DNA from: Biscogniauxia marginata
Taxonomy: Eukaryota; Ascomycota; Sordariomycetes; Xylariales; Xylariaceae
Length of the DNA stretch: 64,000 bases
Direction of reading: 5' to 3'
Assembly (NCBI GenBank): GCA_022695795.1
Contig: MU404084.1
Span: forward strand, 62,001 to 126,000
The notes beneath the pieces are model-generated. The model was given only the letters and a program-made list of their open reading frames with translations. It was not told the origin of the DNA and did not search any database. Below, in pieces: positions 13,801 through 24,336 of this stretch; the first letter of the stretch is position 1; each line of letters starts with the position of its first letter. The position numbers and the translations under genes are program-made.

Positions 13801-15893
13801 TGTATTTACTGTCTCCTAACGTTCCATCGTTTGCCCATCGGTGGGACTGATTCGAATCACGTACGTAAAATCCCCCTCTAAATTGCTCCTAGATCTTGGC
13901 TACCTGTAGTTGCGGATTATGACCAGTCGAGTTCTTATGAAACTGGCTTTCTTTCGAAACACCGGCAGTAGAAACCAAAGCCGATCAATATCTTCTCGAT
14001 ATCTATCTTCCTCAGCCTCGTATTCCCAGTTTATCACTAGGTTTGAGTAACTGCTACGTCCCGAGGCATCTTACGTAAACCAGGCGTCTTGTCTTCTTGC
14101 AATATTGCACGAACCTGGCAATCCGTTGAGCCAGGTACTTTGAGCTCCTAATAACGACGTGCTACATGTGTGCAGTCACAATTTCATAATATGCCAAGGG
14201 TAGGGTACGAGAGCGTGCGAGGCACACAGAGAGAGAGATACGGATAAAGACAGACAACCTTTTTTTAAGTGGTGATCATCGTCAACGCTTGCAGATGTCT
14301 TGTACCAATTGCCTCGCTCTTCCGAGTCAGCACATTATCCTCCGCGGATATGTTGTTGGTGTGCAATGAGAATGGAGCCCACCTGTTGCTGATCTTCACG
14401 CCATTCCTAAGAATGTAATACGGCTCGAGGCCAGATATATGGCCTATCGTACGATAGGAACAAAACGCGTGGCCGTGTGTATTCGCTTCAATCAGGTATT
14501 TCTCGCTGGTAGTGAAATGGGAATGGGATGTAGCGTAGCAAGTGATAGGAAGTTTCGTTAGTCCGCGAGCCGCATGCTCCCATGAACATCACTGCCGTTG
14601 GTCACTGTTCAAATACCTACCTAACCTAGTCAATGAAACGGTAGAGGTCATCAATGTAGCACCCGACGTACCTTGTTTCTCATGTGCTAACGTTCGAGTA
14701 GCGGGTCCTGCTATGGGGTTGTAGCTCCACAAGCATACATGGTTGATCCAAGGGTCGCATTAATTGTGCGCCAATGGGAGAACATAGGTCCCGAGAGGCA
14801 CAGGACCCTGAAAGTCAAAAATCTTGGCCGGCACTTGTGCGTGCATTGTTTTCAGATATGAAGTATAAAATTTCCCGGCAGTGCAGCGTTCCGAACCATA
14901 AAAATATTTGCTCTGTTCCTACCCTAAGGTATACCCTAAGGTAGTCTCTTCTAATAATAAGTAGGGTACATATTGACACTAGAAACTCGCTGTGTACCTA
15001 GGCATTCTCATTACGACCCGTCGTGATCTCCTCGACATGCATACCGCTCCACTGTACAGCCGTAAGCCGTATGTATGTAGAACCGGCCAGGTGTACACTA
15101 GAACAGGATGGAGACACTTTACTTGGTCGAAGACGGGCATTGCATCTCCAAGATTATCATGAGAAAAAGTTATGGAGTGACATCTAGACTACCTATACAC
15201 TACTACACTATCGAGGGGCTCCATCGTGAGGAAATCTCAAACCGGCGTCATCGTGAGGAATATCTTGCGTGATTGATGCCCAACTGCCAATCATCTAAAC
15301 ATAGTTGAGGGGACATCTGAGTGTAGAGGTCACAGAAGGATCCTTTAAGCCTTGATTTGATGTGGGGATCTAGTATCTGGATTTCAAAATGCCCAGGGAC
15401 TCCCAGCCATACGATACCCTGTAGAGTCAACTCCTGCAGGGTAGTCCCTGCGACCTCTGCGTCACGTGACGCGAGGCAGCACCAAAAAGGCAGAGATCCG
15501 ACCTGTCAAGACTTTCCAGCATCCGTGCTTGCCATGTTCTGTTCAAGGGGTCTTGCCTCTACGCTCTATTAATGCAACGTCTCAGAGCACGTTGACGAAG
15601 AGTATCAAAATCTAGACCCAAACCTCCCCCCTTCCCGTCTTGGAGGGCATGACTCGGTGTTCGTGCGTCAGGCATGAATCGACGACACTAAAAAATGATT
15701 TGCGGATGCCTAATGAACTCATCGCCCGTCCCGCGGCTAGCATGTTTCCTTCATGTTCGAGACAATTGCAGTATTTGGCAATCTCGACGCCGGATAATCA
15801 CATTAGCATGGTCGTAATGCCGGTCAGTATCTTACACACAAGGGGGTAGCGGCAGATCTCCGACGCCTGCATCGGGGTGCAAACATGGTCGGT

Positions 15894-15952
15894 CAGGCGG
15901 GCAAGCGGGCAAGCGGGCAAGCGGGCAGGCAGGCAGGCAGTGAGGCAGTGAG
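15894..15952. repeat. GGCA/GGCAAGC minisatellite
   Basis: Three copies of CAAGCGGG pass into four GGCA units and then two TGAGGCAG units. The G-rich strand is the plus strand. The tract is intergenic and likely variable in length. Confidence 0.85.
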
Positions 15953-16836
15953 GTCTAGCCTTTGGCTGCTCATTGCTAACCCCAAATGTCCAGTGAGTAC
16001 CCAGGTATATGGGTTAATTATCTTGGATGATGTATACCTGGATAGAACCTTTCAGCCTTGCCGCTGATTTGTTCCACTAGAACATGTTAAGCACGTGTCG
16101 TACATCGAATCTACTACTTGATAGAGAGCACATACCTACCTGATAGATACCAAAAGACGCGGGAATAGTCTCAAAATGTGAAGCTCTACCTATAGCCTTA
16201 CTTACTTTCCCTCTTTCTTCTTTCTCTCTCTTTCTCTCGCTCTTTTGTAATGTATATAAGACATTTGTCTAGTATTGGCATTTTGCAATATCAAGTCCAT
16301 GTGTATACCTATATAGTTGGTGCACAAAACATGATTTGTCAGTAGTTGAAAGTCTTTGCAAATATATACCTAATTTGATTACACTTCAAAACTCAGATCG
16401 ATGGGAAAATCCGTCCCCTATTAAGTGCATACATTTAGATTAAGCATGTACTTAATAAGCAGCCCTCATATACAGACTAGGTTATGTAGCTCTTCTAAGT
16501 GAAGGCTACTGATATAGCGATCGAGGATGAAATTATCAAAGGGAATATGCACTAAACAGGCCATACAGAAACCAGGTAGGATTACAATCGTCCATATCTG
16601 ATAAGATGGCCTACGGTTGTCCTAAGCTTTGCAAGCCGTTGAAGAAGAATCATCCGATTTTACCTTGCGCGACGTTGCAGTGGATGTCACCCAATTATCC
16701 AATGTGAGCGGGAAGGCTGCCAATCTTCGTCCAGGCCTTAATTTTGTCGCAATTTTTGGAGACCTTCATGTTGCAAGTCGAATAATGACCGCGTTCCACG
16801 ACATGTCGTATTGAGCATAGCCGCCGCTCTCGCGCT

Positions 16837-17326
16837 TCAACGCTGTAGCGATTAGTCAGCTCAATGCTTCCGATATGTAATGTGGCTTCACTTACGAGAC
16901 AGTAGGTATGCAGAGCCATGTGCTTGGAGCACTTACTACCGTCGTGCTTAGTCACAACCCGGCGGATATTGGCCTTGCATATAGTCCATCTTGCTATCTG
17001 GCAACGACCTGGCGGTGGCTTCTCGCCATCTGGGTCACATGGAAGCGGCCCCCTACCGTTTAGACGTCCCTCCAAAACAACGGCGGGAATAGTTCTCAGA
17101 CACGGCTGCTAGGTGGTTAGTCCACTATTCATAGCTTGACTTGTCATATATCATTTTCCAAGGACCAGGACTCTGGTACTAATGGCGCAATTGCATAGTG
17201 CTCACTTGGCTTTCCCGTACACATGGCACTCACGAGACTGCATTCGGTTACATGCTTCATCCTGAACGTGACTATCAGCATCGTCACTTGTTCTAGCTTA
17301 CGAACTAGCAACTGCCTCTGAGACAT
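16837..17326 (-). CDS. Candidate small cysteine-containing protein, three exons
   Basis: I do not recognise this gene, and the model rests mainly on splice signals. Proposed exons are 17326-17234, 17108-16896 and 16842-16837, giving 312 nt (103 aa). Intron 1 begins GTGAGT and ends ACTAACCACCTAG. Intron 2 begins GTAAGT and ends CTGACTAATCGCTACAG. Both therefore have textbook fungal branch points close to the acceptor. The middle exon carries most of the cysteines, in contexts such as PLPCDPDGEKPPPGRC, WTICKA and SKCSKH. A hydrophobic stretch (VTMLIVTF) lies near the N-terminus, but it is not a convincing signal peptide, so secretion is not claimed. The start codon is uncertain and an upstream exon is possible. 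The alternative is that these are chance signals in a gene-poor region. Confidence 0.33.
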
Positions 17327-20300
17327 CCCGTGGTCATACGGAGTACTGATGCCGTGGGAAGGGGCATGGACCTCACAGCAAAAGGGATGGAGCTTACCTG
17401 GAGATATTAGGATCTCTGGAGAGTTACTCGCTACGGACCTGTTGAGGTTTCAGACCACTGTGCCTGCAATACCCAGGGATTTGGTTCGGCAAGCCTTCGT
17501 TTCTATTCTGGGCCAACCCAAATCCCGACGATGTACTTGTGAATTTTCACATCACACACACGACTCCATCTCACTTTCTATCACCTATGACACATGACAA
17601 CTTGAGAAACTGGCAGTAGGTGTAAGCGACTGTGTTGACAATTTGTGTACCAACCCCCTGACTCCGCAAATCCCATCGGTTCCTGTATATCGTGGAAGTC
17701 AATGTGGCGAGAGGCGAGCTTGTCCCCCCGTTTATCCATTCCTTCGTCACTGCTAACTTGTTCATCATTGGCTTGCGACTCGATATCGTCGATCTCAACC
17801 GTAAGCTAGCGGGACAGTCCTTTATTTTGAGGTGCGACGACATGTGTCCAAATTTACTATCGGGCCCATGTGCTCCGTCCCTCTGGTACCAAACATGTTG
17901 CTCGGCGATTTCATCTAGGAGATCTCGTTCCGAGCTTTGGGAAAGCTACACAAACATGTCTCTACACGAGCCGCTGTGACGCCTCGGGGCGCCAGCTAGC
18001 TAGGAGAACCAGTCCGCTGGGTTGAGATGGCTTCCCACATTGGCGTACAGCATCGGCCGCTTGGCCAATGAGCAAGGTTCATCCCCAATTCCCGGATCTT
18101 GGTAGCGCAATCTTCAAATGAGTTTCTCGGCTCGTTTCTCGTCGTCTCAGCCATGGCGCGTGTGCATCTGTGACTTGACGCACAACTCCATAACAAGCAA
18201 TATTGCCAAGAGCAGAAAACGGTGCTGGGAAACGTTTCCTCCATCGATAGGCACGATAGTACATGCGCATGCCCATGTGAGCCTCACATGCATACAAGGT
18301 GCCACGATTGCGGTAGGTAGCACAGTCAGACGGGCAGATTAACGAGGGGGAAAAAGCAACGAAAATGCTTGCCCCATGATCTTGTATGCATGTATGTTTC
18401 CATCCCTATCCGAAACCGCCCCTGTCGCCCGCCGCGGCTGTTTACACACCATTTATCATTACTACCCACTGGCCTATCAGGATCGACGATATCCTGAGAT
18501 ATGTCCACTCCATAGTGAGCGAGGTGAACTGAAGCAATGGGATGCGAAGAAAGATCATCATCAACCTCACCATGGCTAGGTGTTTTCCGACAGTAGAGAC
18601 GGTTTCGACGTCACGGAAATAACAAGATTCGCGGTAGTCATGTGCCTTGTCCGGCCCCTCCTGTTATGATGGGTCAATTGTGAGAAGTCATTCGCGCGAA
18701 AGGATGGACTCAAAAAGCAAAACAAGACAGAACGGTGCAAGGTTTGTGAAGGAGAAGAGTCGAAGTTCGGAGGAAATGATAGCTCAGCCTTGTTTCTGCG
18801 CGCGCGCGTCCGCCTCTCCCATCCCTTGATCTACAAATCTCTCTAGGCTATCGCTTTAGTCTTATTTACCTAGCGAAGATGGTGTGAACGATCTATCCAT
18901 CTAACTCCCTATGTATTATTGTTTCGCATTTTCATTTGATAGTCTACATTAACGTGTGTATACCTACATACATGGATACGCACGTTTCTGTATTCGAATT
19001 AGGGTCTCAAGGAGCGCTAAGATTATGAAGTACATGCCTTGCTTGCCCTATGTAGCGTGTACATGATGCAACCATCGAAGATAGGTTTGTTGTTTTTTTT
19101 CCTTTTCCCCTTTCTTTTCTCTCTCTCTCACATATCGTGATCCATGCATCATCCATGAAAACCCGTCCCCCACGTTATAAACTGAGATGAGGCGTCGCTC
19201 CCAGATCCAAGATCGGAAAGTCTCCCAAGCCTTGCCAGCCAATAAATCTAGACTGCAACCGCCTGTCGCAAGGTGGCCCCCAAAAGCTGGGGCGGGCGTT
19301 TTGTTATTTAGGAGAACCCCGACCACCAACCGAACCGTCGGAGAGACAAGAGGAGACATACCGACCCGGCAGCTCCCCAGGGATCTGCAGGATGGAGATT
19401 GTGGGATACAGTGCTTGTATCTTTGTACCTTGAGAGACCGCTCAAGATCTACGTACGAATAGGTCAAACCGGCGGATTATTGGTAAGATACTTAGATAAA
19501 GCCTATTGGGCGAGGCGGAGGAGCAAAGAGGCTACACGAGGCTCATATTACAGGCACCTAGCATATGCATCCACCTATCTCCAGCTCACCGGCTGCGTCG
19601 CTCTTCGAATCTCACCGTCGCCTGCGACGTACATACAAAGGGTGCATAATATGTCGGTAGATGTTTCCCAGGATCGTAGTACAGCATAGCTTAGCCAGGT
19701 TTTCCATCTAACGGTTACCAAGAGTTACGGCGGGAGAGGGTTGTTGCGTTTGAGAAGTCCTACCCTTTTCGTGAATTTGACAAAACTCGATGATACCTTC
19801 TACCTGTGTGATCACGATCGCTTCAGATTTGCATATGCCTGTAAGTGTCCACGATGTGGGACGCAGCAATATCAGGTATGCATTTCTGCCAAGCAGGTAC
19901 CTACATACAATACATTACATACATGACACTACGAAAAGCATAGTGATGCATGCAAAGTGGCATGAAAAGACTAATAATGATTATGATGACTACAAAAAGA
20001 AAAGAAAAGGAATGGAAAAAAAGGGGGAAGAAGAGGGGGAAAGGTGATAATGCGGCCATGTTGTGCGGCCCGGATTCTTCATACCGGAAAGCGCACATCT
20101 GTCTACACGTACCTACATATCAAGGTTCTGGGAGTGGAAACAGATGGCTTTCCGATTCCCGATGAATCGGCTTTTCCCATCCGCCGCCGCAGAGAAACGG
20201 GGAAAAGAGAATAAGCAAGAATGTCATGAATGCGGAGGAGGAGGAGAACACCCGAAAGCAGGGAAGGGGAGGGAAGGGGAGGGGAGGGGAAGGAGGGAAA

Positions 20301-21565
20301 AAAGGAAAAGAGACAGGTCGAAATGCTGGTACGCTTGTGATGATGATGATGGCGATGATGACCACGATGACGATAGAAATGTAATTATGGCGGTGACGTC
20401 GTGAATAATAAAGCGAGGTAAAGTCAGGTTAATAGGTACTATGCATGGAGGGATATACCTGAGCATATCTTGTATAGTCATTATTATACATACATGCATA
20501 CCCACGTCTCGTCTTATATTGCAATACCAGGTCCATATGCTGTCATCAGACGAAATACAATAGATCCATCATATAGATGCAACCTACCCACACACATCTG
20601 CCGTTTGTATTGTACATATTTCCTTTTTTTTTCTTTTTTTTTCTTTTCTTCTTCGTCAACATTTCTGTTTTCGCGCTGCCGTGCACCCCATACATGCAAA
20701 CACATACGCGCATGCATACCTGGTAGGTACTCTCTCTATCTATCTTGCTCGTGCATATTGCCCGGTGACACAGCATAATTGTAACTTGCGTGCGTGCGTG
20801 CTATTCGATTCGATCTCTACTTACCTATCTCTCCCCCCCTTTTGAGTCTTTCTCGCCAAAAACGGTAGGGGGCCGTATCGTATGTAAGAGAACAAGGGAC
20901 AAGGGATACTGATTGTAAGGTATACTGAGAACTTTGGTTTGTTACAGGTACTTACCTATACAAAAGAAAAGAAAAAAGGAAAAAGAATAAAAGGCTTTCG
21001 TTTGTTATGCAGAGTAAGCCAAGCCGGGTAGCTGAAGAAAGATTGATAGATCAACAGCCGCAAGGCGAAATGATAATACAAAATATTGGCTAGGCAATAA
21101 GACAGGGTGAGATCTTCTCTGTCTCCCCTCCCCGGCGAACCCAAATGCCGCTGAGCCAATACCGCGCAAGGGTTTTGTTCCATTCGCGGGTGGCGTTCCG
21201 ATGCATGCTGTCCAATGGCGCGGCTGTCGCTTCTTTTGGTCGTTTCGGCCGCCGCATCGGTTCCCCTGAACCTGTAGGCACGCAATTATATGTACCTACC
21301 CACCTACATGAAAGATATGTCCCTTAAACAGTAGACTTGCGAGAGTCTGAATGGAAAAAAGAAAAGGTGGCACCCCCTAGGGAAAGAACAAAAAGAAGGG
21401 GGAAAACAAGTAAGACTTCAATTTCTAGAAGAAAACCTCATTTTCGATTACGACGCTATTTCGTACTTCCCCTTTTCTTGTCTTATCAGTTTTCTTCGCT
21501 ATTCCTTTTTTGGCCCCGGTTTTTTTTCTCTCTCCCTCCCTTTCCACTCGCAGCCTCATTATTGC
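17327..21565. other. Intergenic region with purine and pyrimidine tracts
   Basis: No gene is supported. The frames seen (for example 19048-19467 minus and 17571-17843 minus) have no recognisable domain. The region contains a pyrimidine-rich stretch near 19095-19130, an oligo-T tract near 20620-20660, a G-rich purine tract at 20260-20310 and a GATGAT repeat at about 20338-20372. The last few hundred bases are probably the 3' untranslated part of the minus-strand gene ending at 21566. Confidence 0.5.
20260..20310 (+). repeat. G-rich purine tract with quadruplex potential
   Basis: Eight runs of three or four guanines are separated by one to five adenine-rich bases, starting at GGGAAGGGGAGGG. 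This fits the G3+N1-7 rule for an intramolecular G-quadruplex on the plus strand. It lies in intergenic DNA. Confidence 0.75.
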
Positions 21566-22393
21566 TCAAGACGACGGAAGGAAGCCCGAGCCCCTGGGGA
21601 TGATGTCCCTGAACCCGACAATCTCCGCGTCGTCCTTGCCATGGTGGTGGCGATCTTCATCATCGCGATCGTGATGAGGGCCCCTTATCGGCTCACCGTC
21701 TCCCGGTCCTGCTACTTCTAGGCCTTCTGTGAACACCAGGTCGCCCTTGTTCCCCAAGAGCTCCCGCCCGGCCTCTTCGAGCAGGACGCCCAGGGCCAGG
21801 AGTGCCGTCTCGTCCATGCTCCGCTCGTCGACGTTACTGACGCCCGGGTTCCTGCTCGCGTCCTTGCCGGGCTCGCTGTCACGGCCGCGCTGCGCCGCGA
21901 GGGCCTCGTAGAACTCGCTCGCGTAGCTGTGGATCGCCTTCAGCATGTCGCTGTCGGGCAGGACCCCCTGGCCGCCGTCGCGCAGGTCCTCGTGCGCGAA
22001 GTAGATGTCCTTCTCGGCGAAGCGCACGGGGGCGCGGCGGCGCTGGAACAGCACGTCCTCGGGCGCGAGGGTCGGGTCGCGGAGGTGGTCGCGCGACGGC
22101 CGCTTGTGGTGCGTCGGCTCGGGGCTGGACCTGTCATCGAGGGGGAGGGTTGTGGTCACTCGGCCTGTAGTGTAGGTGACGTAAGTATCATTACTAGCTA
22201 CATTGGCCAGAGAGTGAACAGCTAGGGTAAAACGTGCAAACATACCGGCGACGGCGTCGTAGACGTTAGCATCCCTTCTCCTACGTTTGCGCCTGTAGTC
22301 ATTGGCCAGAGACGCGGCGTCGGTCTCGGTTAAGTCGGTCTCGTCTGGAGGAGGGGGTAAGTAACGCCTTTCTTTCACGTTGCGAGATGTCAT
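21566..22393 (-). CDS. Conserved-looking fungal protein, 248 aa, function unknown
   Basis: Proposed exons are 22393-22246 and 22164-21566 (747 nt, 248 aa). The 81-nt intron has donor GTATGT and acceptor CTACAG. It is stop-free and a multiple of three, so the unspliced frame also stays open and would add 27 residues. I prefer splicing because the flanking VYDAVAG then joins directly to RVTTTLPLDD. The start is the ATG at 22393; a longer frame begins only at a GTG. The protein has a basic segment (DYRRKRRRRD), a middle region (APEDVLFQRRRAPVRFAEKD, then DMLKAIHSYASEFYEAL), a helical stretch (SMDETALLALGVLLEEAGRE) and a His/Asp-rich tail. The pattern faintly recalls Rrn10-like subunits of the RNA polymerase I upstream activating factor, but this is from memory and unverified. 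Its divergent neighbour is the CSA gene. Confidence 0.75.
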   Translation of the reverse strand: MTSRNVKERRYLPPPPDETDLTETDAASLANDYRRKRRRRDANVYDAVAGMFARFTLAVHSLANVASNDTYVTYTTGRVTTTLPLDDRSSPEPTHHKRPSRDHLRDPTLAPEDVLFQRRRAPVRFAEKDIYFAHEDLRDGGQGVLPDSDMLKAIHSYASEFYEALAAQRGRDSEPGKDASRNPGVSNVDERSMDETALLALGVLLEEAGRELLGNKGDLVFTEGLEVAGPGDGEPIRGPHHDRDDEDRHHHGKDDAEIVGFRDIIPRGSGFLPSS

Positions 22394-22851
22394 CGTCACA
22401 TGTGATTAGGTAGTAGCTCTGGCCGTAATGTTTCTTCCGGTTAGTCTCAGCCAGCGGACAATTTAGGATGATGCGAGTAAAGCTCTAAGTGCACTATAGC
22501 GCCCATGTCGAACAGTAGTTGGGCGGCCCTCGTAAAGACAACGCAGTTGGGATACCGTCGAGTTCAAGTTGTTGTAGCGTCAAAAGTGATGCTTCGCCGC
22601 CCGGCATTGGGCAATGGAAATTTTAGTACAGTCACTAACCCCGGTTTAGGTAAACACACGTACCAGGTACCTAACGTAAACCTTATGTCGCAGCCCCGCC
22701 GAACAAGAATGTCGGCCTGTTTCAACGCCGGCTTACAACGTATGCAATTAGCTTAACCACTACGGCCTACCATGCGGTTCTCACATCAACTTAAAACATA
22801 TCTTTATTTCCATCTCGTCTATAAGGCCTGAGGGGTCTTTTACTCTAATGA
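22394..22851. promoter_or_regulatory. Shared divergent promoter region
   Basis: The start codons of the 248-aa gene (minus) and the CSA gene (plus) are 458 bp apart, head to head. This interval must hold both core promoters and leaders. No specific factor site can be named with confidence. Short CATCTCG/CTCGTC-type pyrimidine words lie just before the plus-strand ATG. Confidence 0.55.
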
Positions 22852-24336
22852 ATGAATGCGCTCCTGTTTGAAAGGTCCTCTGGCAGCATTGGGCCAAATG
22901 TTTTCGCCAGATTGCAAACTACTCAACTCCTGAAGTCCTTCCGGCCAGCGCCGCAGTTTCGTTTCGACGGCGGCGAGCGAGGAACCCCTGTCAGCGACGG
23001 TGAGCCAGGTCTTGGTCCTTCAAATAGCTCTCCGATATGGGCTCATCAGGCCGGAGCGAGTGCGCTGTCTCTTGAGCGCTTCGATGGGAGAATGTGAGCA
23101 TCCACCCTATTTAGCCAGAACCCTCACCCAGCTGATATTGGTAGCCTGGTATCTGGCGGATCTGACGCCTCCATAAAGCTTTGGGATCTCGAACAGTGTA
23201 GCAACCCTTCTACATCACACATCTTCAAGCCCGTCGCTAGCATCCGCCGCTCTGAAAAGACCCACAGGTTCGGTATCACTCACCTGTCCTTCTACCCCTT
23301 TGACTCGGCGGCGTTTCTCTCGACGTCATACGACCAGACTTTGAAGCTTTGGTCTACCGAGGGAGCCCAGCTATCCGCGTCTTTCAGCCTCGGAACCAAG
23401 GTGTACACGCATGCCATTTCACCTATAGCCTCGCACCTGCTAGTAGCTTGTGGAACACAGCATCCTGCTGTCCGTCTAGTGGACCTGCGTTCCGGGTCGA
23501 ATGTGCAATCTCTAACTGGCCACGGAGGGGCAGTATTAGCAACCGCCTGGTCGCCTCGACATGAGCACGTCATAGCTACGGGCAGTGTCGATGGCACTGT
23601 CAAGGTCTGGGACATCCGACGCGCCGGTGGAGTCATCGGAATGCTCGACCACGAGGACAGCTTGGGTCTGTATTATAACGGATTACTTGGCGCTGATGGC
23701 AAGGTTAGGATACGTGCCTCAGCAAAGGCACATGCAGCCCCTGTCAATGCTCTTACGTGGACTGACGATGGGGGCTACATCGTCTCTGCCGGTCATGATC
23801 GGCGGATTCGCGTTTGGGACGCCGCTACTGGAAGTAATACGCTCGCAAGTTTTGGACCAAGCATCAGAAATAGCCAGTTGGCTAGTATGACCATGTTCAC
23901 CTCGCCCGTAGGCCTGACACATCCAGGCAAGGAGTTCCTTTTCTGGCCTAACGAGACCGAAATCCTCGTCCTCGACTTACACGATGGACACGTGATAAGT
24001 AAGTTGCGAGGCACTGGCCCTGCGGTCGCCGGCGTTCGATCTACTGGCGGTGCCGAACGCACAGTCAAGAACCGCATCACTAGCATTGTGTGGCGAGGCG
24101 CCGGTGGTAACGGAGGTTCTAGCGGCATGGTAATGGGTGGCAGCAATATGGCTGGAGCTGTCTTCAGCGCCCACCTCGACGGTCAGATCCGAGCATGGAC
24201 GCCCCAAATGCAAGGCGACGATGACGGGGACGAGGATGACGGCCTTGACCAAATCAGCGAGGAGAGGGCTCAGAAACGTAAGGCCCTGGATGACGTTTTC
24301 AAGAGCTTGATGGGCAAGAAGATCATCTTCACGTAA
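22852..24336 (+). CDS. CSA: CSA/ERCC8-type WD40 protein (Rad28-like), transcription-coupled repair
   Basis: The family to which this belongs (human CSA/ERCC8, yeast Rad28) supplies the substrate receptor of a Cul4-DDB1 ubiquitin ligase that acts at stalled RNA polymerase II in transcription-coupled nucleotide-excision repair. Exons are 22852-23093 and 23145-24336 (1434 nt, 477 aa). The 51-nt intron starts GTGAGC and ends TTGGTAG, and it restores RILVSGGSDASIKLWDLE across the junction. WD repeats are visible at SGGSDASIKLWDLE, STSYDQTLKLWSTE, ATGSVDGTVKVWDIRR, SAGHDRRIRVWDAATG and SAHLDGQIRAWTP. The N-terminal stretch MNALLFERSSG with FRFDGGER resembles fungal CSA homologues. The tail (about 450-477) is charged and ends in GKKIIFT. 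At 477 aa it is longer than human CSA (396 aa), mainly through the N-terminal extension and the Asp/Glu-rich insert near the end. Another WD40 family is possible but less likely. Confidence 0.85.

Larger units (their letters stand above)
5707..16836. other. Gene-poor region, 11 kb
   Basis: I see no gene I can support. Open frames are at most about 145 codons, lack domains and overlap one another on both strands. The first 1-1.5 kb probably carries the promoter and leader of the minus-strand regulator. Features that stand out are CAG-rich and GGCA-type repeats, a 10-bp tandem repeat, and many copies of TACCTACCTA or its complement (for example near 7615, 7795, 9565, 10065, 10900, 14615 and 16135). 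A frame at 11771-12004 holds one C2H2-finger-like motif, reported as a finding. Confidence 0.5.
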
